DNA from: Actinomycetota bacterium
GTDB taxonomy: Bacteria > Actinomycetota > Actinomycetes > S36-B12 > UBA10799
Direction: 5' to 3'
NCBI GenBank assembly: GCA_020637055.1
Contig: JACJWR010000001.1
Location: 806,001-870,000, forward strand
Length of the DNA stretch: 64,000 nucleotides
Below, one piece after another: positions 7,969 to 16,952 of this stretch; the stretch's first letter is position 1; each line of letters starts with the position of its first letter. A model generated the notes under the pieces. That model searched no databases. It was given only the letters and a program-made list of their open reading frames with translations, and had not been told where the DNA came from. The position numbers were made by a program, and so were the translations under genes.

Positions 7969-9435
7969 CTACGCGAAATCCAGCCCGGCCTCGGCCAGGT
8001 CCACCGACCGGAACTCCCGAAGGTCGCGGAGGTAGTTCTGGTGCAGCCGCCAGGGACGGCGATCGACCTGTCTGGGCAGTCGGTCGGCGGCCCGGCGCAG
8101 GTAGCCGGAGTCGAGATCCATGAACGGCCGGGTGGGCAATTCCGGCGGCGGTCGTCGTGGTGTTGCGCTGTGGTAGCCGTGGTCGCTCAGGTACCTGATC
8201 ACGCGACAGGTGAATTCGGCGATCAGATCGCACTTGAGGGTCCAGGATGCGTTCGTGTAACCCAGTGCCACGGCGAAGTTGGGGATGCCGCAGAACATGG
8301 CTCCCTTGAATCCGATCGCCTCCGACGCCGCCAACGGCCGTGAATTGATCGACAGCGACATTCCGCCAAGAACCTCGATGTTGAGCCCGGTGGCGGTGAC
8401 GATGATGTCCGCTGGCACTTCGAGGCCGGAGGTCAAGCGCACGCCGGTGGGGGTGAAACGGTCGATGGTGTCGGTGACAACCCGGGCTCGTCCGGCGGCG
8501 ATCGCGGCATAGAAGTCGCCGTCGGGGGCCAGGCACAGGCGTTGATCCCAGGGGTTGTACGGGGGAGCGAAGTGTTCGTCCACCGGGTAGCCGGTCGGAA
8601 GGTGGGCCCGGGCGCCGGAACGGAGCATCGCCTTCATCACCGAGGGTGCGCGGCGGGCCAGTTGGTAGCTGACGGTGGAGCCGAGGATGTGCTTGCGGCG
8701 GATGGCCTTGTAGGCGACTGCCGAGGGGAGCAGACGCTGCAACAGGTGATCGATCCGGTTGTTCCGAGGCAGCGCCGCGATGTAGGTGGGTGTGCGCTGC
8801 ACCACGGTCACCCCGCCGGCCGTTTCGGCCAATGCCGGCACCAGGGTGACCGCGGTCGCACCGCTGCCGATCACCACGATCCGCCGGCCCGCGTAGTCGA
8901 GGTCGGCGGGCCACTCCTGGGGATGCACCACTTGGCCTCGGAAGTCGTCCCGGCCTGCGAAGTCCGGCGTGTAGCCCGCGTCGTAGTCGTAGTACCCGGT
9001 CGCGGCGAACAGGAATCGGGCCGTGATCTCCGACTCCTCGCCGGTGTGCACGTCTGCCAACCGCACCGTCCAGCGCTGCTCGGCGGTCGACCAATCCGCG
9101 GCCACCACCCGCTTCCCGAACGTGATCCGGTCGGTGACCCGGTAGGCCTCGGCGGTGTCCCGGATGTAGCGCAGAATCGCCTCGCCGTCGGCAAGCGCGG
9201 TGGCCTCGGGCCACGGTCGGAAGCGGTAGCCCAGGGTGTACATGTCCGAATCCGATCGCACGCCGGGGTAGCGGAACAGATCCCACGTGCCGCCGATGGC
9301 GTCGCGGGCCTCCACGATCGTGAAGGACACGTCGGGCAACGACGTGCGCAAGTGACACGCCATGCCGACTCCGGAGAGGCCGGCTCCGACGATCAACACG
9401 CCGACGTCGGCACCGGCGGCGAAATCCACGGTCAC
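7969..9435 (-). CDS. EthA-like Baeyer-Villiger flavin monooxygenase
   Basis: A 488-residue enzyme with an FAD Rossmann motif GAGLSG (residues 17-22), the Baeyer-Villiger fingerprint FRGQVVHPQEWP (165-176) and an NADPH motif GSGATA (190-195). Long segments (TWDLFRYPGVRSDSDMYTLG, YNPWDQRLCL, TNASWTLK) match my memory of mycobacterial EthA, which has 489 residues. Family role: NADPH- and O2-dependent conversion of ketones to esters, and S-oxidation of thioamides. The start is uncertain: GTG at 9433-9435 or GTG at 9427-9429; no good ribosome site lies before either, and the frame runs open into the upstream gene. It lies 23 bases downstream of the ATP-grasp gene on the same strand, so cotranscription is likely. 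Confidence 0.9.
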   Translation of the reverse strand: MTVDFAAGADVGVLIVGAGLSGVGMACHLRTSLPDVSFTIVEARDAIGGTWDLFRYPGVRSDSDMYTLGYRFRPWPEATALADGEAILRYIRDTAEAYRVTDRITFGKRVVAADWSTAEQRWTVRLADVHTGEESEITARFLFAATGYYDYDAGYTPDFAGRDDFRGQVVHPQEWPADLDYAGRRIVVIGSGATAVTLVPALAETAGGVTVVQRTPTYIAALPRNNRIDHLLQRLLPSAVAYKAIRRKHILGSTVSYQLARRAPSVMKAMLRSGARAHLPTGYPVDEHFAPPYNPWDQRLCLAPDGDFYAAIAAGRARVVTDTIDRFTPTGVRLTSGLEVPADIIVTATGLNIEVLGGMSLSINSRPLAASEAIGFKGAMFCGIPNFAVALGYTNASWTLKCDLIAEFTCRVIRYLSDHGYHSATPRRPPPELPTRPFMDLDSGYLRRAADRLPRQVDRRPWRLHQNYLRDLREFRSVDLAEAGLDFA

Positions 9436-9458
9436 CCTGGTGATGGTACGCGGCGAGG

Positions 9459-10586
9459 TCAGCCTTCGATGGCGGCCAGCGGCTTCCCCTTGCCGGCCCA
9501 GCCGAGTGCACGTCGACGGGCAAGTCGAGCCCACTTCGGCCCCATCCACTGCGCCCGTTCGGTGATGATCCGCAATTCCGCAGCGAGCCACTTCGCACGT
9601 TCCGGTACCGACGACACCGCCAGCGGCGGAGTTCGCAGCGCCGAGTGGTACGAGCCGGTCACCAACCGCGGTTGCTCCGGGGGGCGCCCGAGTCCGAGAA
9701 CATATTCGTAGGCTCCGAGCACGTCGAGGCCGGCGGCCTGGCAGGCCTGCCAACTTCCCCAGATCCGGATGTTCAGATCCACCAGCCGGCTCGAGTTGTC
9801 CGCCCCCCGCACCGCATCCATCGCGAACGGTCCGGACACCCCAAGTGCCCGAATCACCCGGATCGTGTAGTCGATCAGTTCCGGATCGTCGGTGACGGTC
9901 AGCCCGTAGCCGAACCCGAAAGGCTTGCGCGGATCGATCCGGTTGACGTAGGTGATGCCGGCGATCACCTCTCCTTCGGCCGCCACCCCAGCTGCGATCA
10001 CCGGGGTACCGTCGTAGAACTCCTGCACGAGGTACGGCGTGTGCTCGCCGTATTCCCTCACCCAATGCCGCAGTTCGGCCGCTCCGTCGCAGAGGTGTAC
10101 TCCGACGCCGCCGCCCGAGTCCCGCAGTTTGAACAGCATCGGCACGTCGCTGCGGATCGGCACGTCCTCGACCCGGTCCCACGTGCGCGGCACCGCGATG
10201 CCCAGCTCCGCCAGCGTCCTGGTGAGCGCCAATTTGTCGATCACATCGCGATCCGGGATGGCGGCGACTTTCCGGTAGCCGAGTTGGTCGTCGTGGCCCT
10301 CGGTCGACATCCAGGTGGCGGTGGATTCCGTGGCCTGGAAGTCCACGGCTCGTGCGTGCAGCAGCTCCTCCCAGCCCAGTGCCGTCAATGGCCCTGATTC
10401 AACCGTGGCCTCGGGAACCCACCGGGTGCTCAGGTTCTCCCACCGGACTCGAGAGGGATTCGCTGCGATGGCGTCGACGGATTCGGCCAGCAGTCGGACG
10501 GTGCGGTGGCCCCGGTGCTCGAGTGCCGCTGCGAAGTCGACCATCGGTTGGGAATACTCCACCTGGGCAAAGGCGATTGTGGCCAT
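9459..10586 (-). CDS. ATP-grasp ligase of unknown substrate (first of two)
   Basis: A 375-residue protein with an ATP-grasp domain from about residue 90 to 300: nucleotide-binding lysine strand MLFKLRDSGGGVGVHLCD, hinge LVQEFYDGTPV, and metal-binding VDLNIRIWG. Family members join a carboxylate to an amine or thiol with ATP. It is not similar to named enzymes I recognise (not Ddl, PurK, PurT or CarB by length and layout). ATG at 10584-10586 has a strong GGAGAGG site. It is divergent from a flippase gene (10680) followed by a second, different ATP-grasp gene, which suggests that the enzymes modify a polymer precursor that is then exported. Substrate unknown. Confidence 0.75.
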   Translation of the reverse strand: MATIAFAQVEYSQPMVDFAAALEHRGHRTVRLLAESVDAIAANPSRVRWENLSTRWVPEATVESGPLTALGWEELLHARAVDFQATESTATWMSTEGHDDQLGYRKVAAIPDRDVIDKLALTRTLAELGIAVPRTWDRVEDVPIRSDVPMLFKLRDSGGGVGVHLCDGAAELRHWVREYGEHTPYLVQEFYDGTPVIAAGVAAEGEVIAGITYVNRIDPRKPFGFGYGLTVTDDPELIDYTIRVIRALGVSGPFAMDAVRGADNSSRLVDLNIRIWGSWQACQAAGLDVLGAYEYVLGLGRPPEQPRLVTGSYHSALRTPPLAVSSVPERAKWLAAELRIITERAQWMGPKWARLARRRALGWAGKGKPLAAIEG

Positions 10587-10679
10587 CGGTCCTCTCCTTC
10601 TCTGCGGAGTATGGCACCGGAAGGCAGGTGCGCGGTGCGCTAGCGTGGGGCGTCGGCCCGGACGGCGAAGGGGAACACC

Positions 10680-12128
10680 ATGGCAGAGCGGGGCGACGAC
10701 GCCGAGGTCGTCCCGGGTCAGCGTTCGGCGGGCTACCGATCCCGCACCGCGCTGTTGTTCGCGGTTTCCGAGATCGTCGGCAAACTCGCCTCTTTCGGGA
10801 TGTTCGCGGTGGCCTCGCGCATCCTCGGCCCCGCCGGTTTCGGCGAATACTCGTGGGCCCTGGCACTCGGCGCCATCGTGGCCTCCTTCGGCATGTTCGG
10901 CTTCGACATGGCGCTCATCCAGCTCGGCGAGCGCAACCGCGGACGGGTCGCCGACTACCTCACCTCCAGCATCACTCTGCGCCTGCTGATCGGTGCGGTG
11001 GGTGTGGCGGTGATCGCGCTGATCCCGCTGTCGAACCCAGATGCCAGGGCTTTGGTGATCGTCACGACGCTCGCCTTGAGCATCGACAACCTCTCCACCG
11101 GTATGCGAGCGGCCGCCTCCACGATCGATCGCCAGCGAGCCCCGGCCGTGGTGATCATCGTCCAACGGGTGGTCACAGCAGTGGCTTCGATCTCGATGCT
11201 GTTGCTGGGCTTCGGCGTCCTCGCCATGGGTGTTGCCTTCCTGTTCGGAACGACGCTGGGGGCCGTCTCGCTGTTTGTCATCGTGACCCGCTTCGGCATC
11301 GGGCCGGCCCCGCGGCACCTGCACCGCGACTCCACCATCGACGTCGTCCGCAAGTCGATCCTGCCCGGTCTGGCGAACACCATGAACATGCAGACCACCC
11401 GGCTCGACATCGTCGCGCTGGAGCGACGGAAGGACGCCGACGCGGTCGGCTACTTCGCGGCCGCCTTCAAACTGGTGGAGACGAGCCTGTTCATCTCGGA
11501 TTCGCTGATCCGCTCGGCGCTGCCGGAGATGCTGTACGCCAAGGACAATCGGCGGGTGGGCGAGATCGTGCGAACCGTACTCGCCACGGACGCCGTCTTC
11601 TACCTGCCGGTCGCCACCGCCATGGCCGTGCGCGGCGGCGACATCATGGCGGTCGTCTTCGGCGACGAGTTCGCCGCCGGCGGCCCGGCGGCCGCGGCGT
11701 TGGCCATCGGGCTGCTGGCGTGGGTCACCCTGGGCATCCTCACCACGGCGCTGCTGGTACGTCACTACAGCCGCGACGTGGCGGTGGTCGCCGGGATCAC
11801 GCTGGCGGTGAAGTTCGTGATCGTGTGGCCCTTGGTAGACGCCTACGGAGCCGTCGGTGCCGGCGTCGCAGTGTCGGTCGCGTTCACGGTCCAGGCCAGT
11901 CTGCTCTGGTGGCGGCTGGCCAGGCATGGTGGCCGTCCGCGGATGGGTGTGACCCTGCTGCCGGCGGCTTTGGCCAGTGCCGTGATGGCCCCGATCGCCT
12001 ACTTCCCGACGAACTTCTGGCTGGCGGTGGTGTTGGCCGCGGCGGCCTACGTCCTTTGCTGGTGGGTTTTCGCCCGCTGGTTCGACCCGGGAACCATCGC
12101 ACGTGTGCGTTCGATCGTCGGCAGGTAG
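10680..12128 (+). CDS. Polysaccharide/lipid-linked oligosaccharide flippase-like membrane protein
   Basis: A 482-residue protein with about 12-14 hydrophobic helices and the N-terminal pattern of the MOP/Wzx flippase superfamily (SEIVGKLASFGMFAVASRIL, then GPAGFGEYSWALALG). Family role: turning lipid-linked glycans or similar precursors across the cytoplasmic membrane. No glycosyltransferase is adjacent; instead two ATP-grasp genes flank it, so the cargo could carry amino acids or small acids. ATG at 10680 follows GAAGGGGAACACC. The next gene starts about 40 bases on, in the same direction. Confidence 0.8.
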   Translation: MAERGDDAEVVPGQRSAGYRSRTALLFAVSEIVGKLASFGMFAVASRILGPAGFGEYSWALALGAIVASFGMFGFDMALIQLGERNRGRVADYLTSSITLRLLIGAVGVAVIALIPLSNPDARALVIVTTLALSIDNLSTGMRAAASTIDRQRAPAVVIIVQRVVTAVASISMLLLGFGVLAMGVAFLFGTTLGAVSLFVIVTRFGIGPAPRHLHRDSTIDVVRKSILPGLANTMNMQTTRLDIVALERRKDADAVGYFAAAFKLVETSLFISDSLIRSALPEMLYAKDNRRVGEIVRTVLATDAVFYLPVATAMAVRGGDIMAVVFGDEFAAGGPAAAALAIGLLAWVTLGILTTALLVRHYSRDVAVVAGITLAVKFVIVWPLVDAYGAVGAGVAVSVAFTVQASLLWWRLARHGGRPRMGVTLLPAALASAVMAPIAYFPTNFWLAVVLAAAAYVLCWWVFARWFDPGTIARVRSIVGR

Positions 12129-12169
12129 CATCCCGAACGTGAGTCCGGTGCGTGGCGGTGGGACCGCCG

Positions 12170-13528
12170 ATGGCTGAGGCGCTGCTGATCGACCCGTATC
12201 AGCCGTACGCCGAGTTGTACATCTCGCGGCTCTATCGGGAGTACGGCATCCGGACGGTTGCCTTGCATCGGGACTGGCGCAGCCGACTGGTGTTGGAGCC
12301 CCGGTCGCCGATCTTGCGGTCCAAAGCCGTCTCCGCGCACTACATGATCCCGGCGGAGGGCGTCGAATCGCTCATCCCGGTTCTGCGCTCGAGGCACGAC
12401 GTCACGGCCGTCCTGCCCCACGACGAAGGCGCCGTCTGGCCGCTGGCCCAACTCGCCGAAGTGCTCGGCCTCAGTTGGGCTCAACCGGAGGCGATGGCAG
12501 TGTTCGCGAGCAAGGCGGCCTTGAAGGAGCGGGTGCGCAGCCGTGACCCCGGCATCCGACTCAATCAGGTCGCGGCGGTGTCCGATGCCGCTGAGGTCCG
12601 GGAGTGGCTGACGGAATCCGGCGTCGATCGTTTCGTCCTCAAACCCGATGATGGTTCCGGCAACCGCGGCGTCGCCTTCTTCGACGCCGATGTTCCCACC
12701 CCCGAACTCGATCGCTACTTCGAGACCGTGCCTGGTGCGATCTTGGCGGAGGAGTTCGTCGGCGGCGAGGAGTATTGGGTCAACGGTCAGGTGGACGCGG
12801 CCGGCGAACCGGTGGTCACGATGATCGGCCGGTACGACCGTAGGGAGATCAACGGCAAGGAGAACGTCGAATTCGGCACCCACACGCTCCCCAGCAGGGC
12901 CCCCGAGTTCGCGGCCCTGCGCGACTATGCCGTCCGCGTGATGCGTGCCATCGGCCTGCGCCGCAGCCCGTTCCACCTCGAGGCGAAAGTCGACCAGGCG
13001 GGGCCGTGTCTGATCGAGGTGGCGGCCCGGTTGTGCGGCGACCTCGCCGTTCTCACCGACCAGTGGCAGCACGGCGTCGGTTCCGAGTTCATCGATGCCG
13101 CGGTGCACGACTACGTCACCGACCAGCCGCGGCCGCAGTTGCGACTCGATTTCGCCCGCGCCGATGCCAACCCGGTGGCGCAGGTGAACGGAGCCTCAGA
13201 CGTGCACATGGTGGTCGGATGGGTCGACGGTGCGGCAGCAGTCGAGGCGGCGCCCGGCTTCCTGATGTGGATCAAGAAACCCAAAGTGGGTGATGTGGTG
13301 TTGCCCACCTTGGACCTGGTGGTGAAACCGTGGGGCCTCTACCTCACCGCCCACTCCCTGGCCGAGTTGGACGCCCGGGCGGAATCGGTTCGGAGCACCG
13401 TGCAGCTGACGCCCCGTGACGAGGTGGATCGACGGGCCAGGCTGGCTGTCACCGGAGACCGCCTGCGCCGCTACTGGTCGGCGCGTCCCCGCCTCTACAT
13501 GCTGCGGGCGCTTCGCCGCAGCGGATAG
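12170..13528 (+). CDS. ATP-grasp ligase of unknown substrate (second of two)
   Basis: A 452-residue protein, unrelated in detail to the first ATP-grasp protein. N-terminal Rossmann-like part (LLIDPYQPYAELY), then the ATP-grasp core with FVLKPDDGSGNRGVAFF, AEEFVGGEEYWVNGQV and the metal-binding end HLEAKVDQ...CLIEVAARLCGD. The layout resembles amino-acid ligases of the carboxylate-amine type (BacD-like), so a dipeptide or aminoacyl ligase is a reasonable guess. ATG at 12170 is chosen because GGTGGGA lies seven bases upstream; GTG codons at 12152 and earlier are alternatives. The arginine-rich C-terminus ends before a convergent hydrolase gene. Confidence 0.75.
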   Translation: MAEALLIDPYQPYAELYISRLYREYGIRTVALHRDWRSRLVLEPRSPILRSKAVSAHYMIPAEGVESLIPVLRSRHDVTAVLPHDEGAVWPLAQLAEVLGLSWAQPEAMAVFASKAALKERVRSRDPGIRLNQVAAVSDAAEVREWLTESGVDRFVLKPDDGSGNRGVAFFDADVPTPELDRYFETVPGAILAEEFVGGEEYWVNGQVDAAGEPVVTMIGRYDRREINGKENVEFGTHTLPSRAPEFAALRDYAVRVMRAIGLRRSPFHLEAKVDQAGPCLIEVAARLCGDLAVLTDQWQHGVGSEFIDAAVHDYVTDQPRPQLRLDFARADANPVAQVNGASDVHMVVGWVDGAAAVEAAPGFLMWIKKPKVGDVVLPTLDLVVKPWGLYLTAHSLAELDARAESVRSTVQLTPRDEVDRRARLAVTGDRLRRYWSARPRLYMLRALRRSG

Positions 13529-13559
13529 CGGCCGCCGCGGCGAAGGCGGGGGTAGCCCG

Positions 13560-14984
13560 TCAGTTCCGATCCGGCAGCGACGACAGCACCTCGCTCAGCA
13601 GGGCGCAGGAGTCGAACTGATCGCGGTCGAAGGTCCAGCCGAGTCGCACCACCACCGCGTCTTTCGACGGAACGGAGGCGACGATCTGGCCCCAGTGGCC
13701 CTCCATCGACACGGTGTCCTCCGGGATCCCTGGGGTCGAGCGGCATTCACCGCCCACCGGGTTCGCCGGGATCCAGGTCTGGGCTCCATAACCAGCCCCG
13801 TCACCGTCGGGCAGGGCGGACGTGCCTGCGAACTCCAACCACCCCGGCGGCAGGACTTCCTCGCCTTCCCACTGTCCGTCCTGGAGTACCAACTGGCCCA
13901 AACGCGCCCAATCCGGCACCGTCGCCCACAGGTAGGACGACGAGACCCAGGTTCCGGCGGTGTCGGTGGCCAGCGAAGCCGTCGTCAGACCGACCGGGTC
14001 GTACAAGGCCGTCGCCGGGTAGGACCAGTACTCCTCGTCACTGGCGAACTGGCCCCGGGCCACCGCGGCCAGGATGTTCGACGTGGCGCTGAGGTATTGC
14101 CACCTGGTTCCGGCCGGCTCCTCGGCGGGGAAGCTGGCGGCCCAACCGGACATGTCGGGTTCGCCGTAGAGCATCTGAACGACCGGATCGGTCGGACCGT
14201 AGCCTTCGCGGTTCTTCAGTCCGTCGCGCATGTAGAACAGGTCCGCGACGGTGATCTCGCGGCGTTCGTCTTGGGCCCACTCAGCTACCCACGACGGCGC
14301 ATTACCGGCCGGGAAGGCGTCCACCACCGGAGTCTGCAGGTCGATGCCCTTCTCGGTCAGGATCTTGTAGGCCAGCATGCCGCCGACGGTCTTGGTCATC
14401 GACCAGCCGTGCAGCGGGGTGCCGGCGAAACCGGGCGCCTCCCGCAGCACCAGCAGTTTGCCGTCCTGCACCACCGCCAGGCCGCGGGCGTTGGCCGCAG
14501 CCGTGTCGCCGGCACCGACGAAGGCGGCGTCGACGGCGGCGTTGAGCCGGTCGGCGTCGATTGCCGGATCCCAGTCGGTCGCCGGGACCGGGGCGTTACC
14601 CGCCGGCCACGGCTGGTCGGCCCCCGCATCGGCGTTGATCACGAATCCTTCCGCGCCGGCCGCCGGCGGTTCGTCGAGTACGCAGCCCCGATCCGGCAGC
14701 AGCGAAGCCGTGCGCGAGAACAGGCCGGCGAACTTCGCCGTCACCGACTTCTCATCCTCGTTGACGTCCACCGAGATCGCCGACAGCGCCGGGCTGGCCG
14801 GCAGCACGTCCTCTTCCATCAGGTTGTCGGGACTGCGGCCGGCCATGAACGCGGCTGAGCAGACGCTCTCCGCGGCCATCCCGGACGCGTTCTGCGGAAT
14901 CCGCAGGTAGATCAAGGCGCCCACCACCACCACGAGGAGGACCACGATCAGCGCGATAATCCCGAGCACGATTCGTTTCAGCAC
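13560..14984 (-). CDS. Membrane-anchored beta-lactamase-fold serine hydrolase
   Basis: A 474-residue protein with an N-terminal signal anchor (residues 3-28, LKRIVLGIIALIVVLLVVVV then GALIY), so the rest is outside the membrane. The PF00144-type serine beta-lactamase/esterase core has the SxxK motif in GWSMTKT and a YLSATSN segment serving as the YxN-like motif. Family members are D-aminopeptidases, esterases or penicillin-binding-like proteins; beta-lactam resistance is not implied. GTG start at 14982-14984 with GGAAGGG upstream. Convergent with the second ATP-grasp gene; a link to the same envelope process is only suggestive. Confidence 0.8.
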   Translation of the reverse strand: MLKRIVLGIIALIVVLLVVVVGALIYLRIPQNASGMAAESVCSAAFMAGRSPDNLMEEDVLPASPALSAISVDVNEDEKSVTAKFAGLFSRTASLLPDRGCVLDEPPAAGAEGFVINADAGADQPWPAGNAPVPATDWDPAIDADRLNAAVDAAFVGAGDTAAANARGLAVVQDGKLLVLREAPGFAGTPLHGWSMTKTVGGMLAYKILTEKGIDLQTPVVDAFPAGNAPSWVAEWAQDERREITVADLFYMRDGLKNREGYGPTDPVVQMLYGEPDMSGWAASFPAEEPAGTRWQYLSATSNILAAVARGQFASDEEYWSYPATALYDPVGLTTASLATDTAGTWVSSSYLWATVPDWARLGQLVLQDGQWEGEEVLPPGWLEFAGTSALPDGDGAGYGAQTWIPANPVGGECRSTPGIPEDTVSMEGHWGQIVASVPSKDAVVVRLGWTFDRDQFDSCALLSEVLSSLPDRN

Positions 14985-15077
14985 CGCAGAGCCCTTCCGT
15001 GTGGCAGCCGACGCGCCCAGGTGCGGCGCGCCCCGTCAACCGTAGTGCGGGTCGGGCGTACGTTGCAGTGTTCGGCG

Positions 15078-15542
15078 TCAGCCCGCAATGGCATCGCTGT
15101 AGCGTTGCCCGCCGAAACGGGCGACGAACTTCTCGTCGGCGTCATCGGCCTGACCCGCCACGTTGGCCACCGATGTGAGCAGTTCCGAGCGGTCCAGGCA
15201 GTTGCCGTAGATGTGGTGGACGACGAACACGTTGATCAAACCGGGTTCCTCTGCATCGACCACGATCATGGAGGCCAGGCCGGGTCGTCCGCCCTGCCGG
15301 GCGACGAATTCGAAGACCTCGGCGGAGGGGGTCACACCCAACGCCAGCGGGGACGAGACCAGGAGGACCGAGAAGGGGCCCACACCGGCCACCTCCGTGG
15401 TCACCTTGGTCGAGCCAACCGGCAGTTCGAACTTGTTGGGGTCCAGCACGTGGACGGCGTCGCCGAATTCGTCCTGCAGTATGAACAGGGCGTATTGGGC
15501 GACTGAAGCCACACTGTCGTAGTGGTCGGATTCAAGCCCCAC
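15078..15542 (-). CDS. Conserved-looking protein of unknown function, possibly secretion-chaperone/YbjN-like
   Basis: A 154-residue acidic protein (MGLESDHYDSVASVAQYALF...), without signal peptide or membrane segment. The alternating strand/helix pattern and length recall small YbjN/type-III-chaperone-like proteins of actinobacteria, but I see no decisive motif and do not assign a function. GTG start at 15540-15542 has GGAAGGGA about nine bases upstream, and codon use is normal for the window, so it is very likely a real gene. Confidence 0.6.
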   Translation of the reverse strand: MGLESDHYDSVASVAQYALFILQDEFGDAVHVLDPNKFELPVGSTKVTTEVAGVGPFSVLLVSSPLALGVTPSAEVFEFVARQGGRPGLASMIVVDAEEPGLINVFVVHHIYGNCLDRSELLTSVANVAGQADDADEKFVARFGGQRYSDAIAG

Positions 15543-15629
15543 GAATATCGTCCCTTCCTGCGCTTGGGGCCACGCTAGCCGTCGGGGACCGACCGTCGCA
15601 CCCCATGTGGGCCCTGGCCGCCGTTCGCT

Positions 15630-16556
15630 TCAGACGGTCCGATCGAGTTGGGCGTAGTCGACGCCGGTGAGGCGGACCGATTCGGCCCACAGCCGGGCTG
15701 CGTCGGCCTCATCGCGGGCACGGTCGTTCGGCGTCACCAGCGTCGGATGGCCGCGGGACTCCATGAACCCGTCGGGTCCGTAGTACTCACCGCCGGCGAC
15801 ACCCGGAGCCACCGCGGCGTACAGCTCCGGCAGCACCCCCATCTCTGCGGACTGACCCAGCACCTTGTTCATCACCGCTGTGAACTTCTCTTCGATGCCG
15901 CGGCCGATCTCGCGGGCGTGGGCCGACTGCAGGTTGGTAGCCGAATAGCCGGGGTGGGCGGCAACCGCGATCGCATCCGCGCCGGCGGCGGCGAATCGCT
16001 GCTGCAACTCCGCGGTGAACAGCAGGTTGGCAAGCTTCGACTGGCCGTACGCCGACCAGCGCTGGTAGTTCCGTTCGCCCATCAGGTCGTCGAAGTTCAT
16101 CTTCCCCATCCGGTGGGCGGTGGAACTGACGGTGACGACGCGGGCCGCCGGCGCCGCCAGCAGCGGGTCGAGCAATTCGCCGGTGAGGGCGAAGTGCCCG
16201 AGGTGGTTCGTGCCGAACTGCCGCTCGAATCCGTCGGCAGTCTCGCCGCGGGGCAGAGCCATCACGCCGGCGTTGTTCAACAGCACGTCAATCGTCTGAT
16301 AGTCGTCCACCACTGACCGCGCGAACTGGGCCACGGACGTGAGGTCGGCGAGGTCGAGCCGCCGCAGATCGACTGTCCCGGGTCCGGGGAGGGCCGTGCA
16401 GATCCGGCCTGCGTCGAGGTTTCGGCAGGCAGCCACCACGGTGGCACCGTGGGTGACCAGGGCTTTGGTCGCCTCCAGGCCCAAACCCGAGTTGGCCCCC
16501 GTCACCACGAAGGTCTTGCCGGACTGGTCTGCGATGTCGGCGGCTGTCCATTTCAT
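15630..16556 (-). CDS. Short-chain dehydrogenase (retinol-dehydrogenase-like SDR)
   Basis: A 308-residue oxidoreductase with the classical SDR cofactor motif TGANSGLGLE near residue 20, NNAG in LLNNAGVMALPRG, and the catalytic YxxxK in YGQSKLANLL. The longer C-terminal region (ending in VRLTGVDYAQL) is typical of the WWOX/retinol-dehydrogenase-like subgroup common in actinobacteria. Substrate unknown. The start at 16554-16556 (MKWTAADIADQSGKTFVVTG) is the usual start for this subgroup; the open frame extends upstream into the tRNA-Thr gene and is not used. Confidence 0.85.
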   Translation of the reverse strand: MKWTAADIADQSGKTFVVTGANSGLGLEATKALVTHGATVVAACRNLDAGRICTALPGPGTVDLRRLDLADLTSVAQFARSVVDDYQTIDVLLNNAGVMALPRGETADGFERQFGTNHLGHFALTGELLDPLLAAPAARVVTVSSTAHRMGKMNFDDLMGERNYQRWSAYGQSKLANLLFTAELQQRFAAAGADAIAVAAHPGYSATNLQSAHAREIGRGIEEKFTAVMNKVLGQSAEMGVLPELYAAVAPGVAGGEYYGPDGFMESRGHPTLVTPNDRARDEADAARLWAESVRLTGVDYAQLDRTV

Positions 16557-16703
16557 GTCATAAGCCAACCCCAACTTCGCCGCTCGCGCCAATGGCGCCC
16601 CCAGGTTGGTCCGCCGGCCCCGCCGACGTGTAACCTCGTCGGGTGCGGCTTCGCTGTGTCCGCTCCGGGGTTCCCATCCCGCTGCGTCCAGCGTGCGGTG
16701 CAC

Positions 16704-16776
16704 GCCCCAATAGCTCAGTCGGCAGAGCGTCTCCATGGTAAGGAGAAGGTCTACGGTTCGATTCCGTATTGGGGCT
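16704..16776 (+). tRNA. tRNA-Thr (anticodon GGT)
   Basis: A cloverleaf folds by eye: acceptor GCCCCAA pairs with TTGGGGC, the D-arm is AGCTCAGTCGGCAGAGC, anticodon stem TCTCC/GGAGA encloses loop ATGGTAA with anticodon GGT, and the T-arm contains GGTTCGATTCC. CCA is not encoded. It lies 27 bases before tRNA-Met. Confidence 0.95.
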
Positions 16777-16800
16777 CGGTGGGCGTTCGTCGCCCGCGAT

Positions 16801-16877
16801 GGCGGAGTAGCTCAGCCAGGCAGAGCAAGCGGCTCATAATCGCTGTGTCGCCGGTTCAAGTCCGGCCTCCGCTACCA
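16801..16877 (+). tRNA. tRNA-Met (anticodon CAT, elongator type)
   Basis: Acceptor GGCGGAG pairs with CTCCGCT (one G-T pair), anticodon loop CTCATAA gives CAT, T-arm GCCGGTTCAAGTCCGGC. The first acceptor pair is present, unlike initiator tRNA, so it is read as elongator Met. The CCA end is encoded (16875-16877). It is 75 bases upstream of rpmG. Confidence 0.93.
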
Positions 16878-16952
16878 CGGCAACCACAGGCGCGGTGCAG
16901 ACGTCGGAGTCTCGACGCTGGATGCGCGCCGTTCGCAACGGAGAGGCGAATC

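Noticed and set aside
9459..12131. An 890-codon minus-strand frame suggesting a large fused ATP-grasp protein
   Set aside because: Only the last 375 codons are the ATP-grasp gene, which starts at 10586 with a strong ribosome site; the remainder lies opposite the flippase gene.
13560..14984. Antibiotic-resistance beta-lactamase
   Set aside because: It has the serine beta-lactamase fold motifs but is membrane-anchored and of the broad esterase/aminopeptidase type; resistance cannot be claimed from sequence.
16704..16877. tRNA pair as a mobile-element insertion site
   Set aside because: No integrase and no duplicated tRNA end are seen; the downstream rpmG operon is the normal actinobacterial context.
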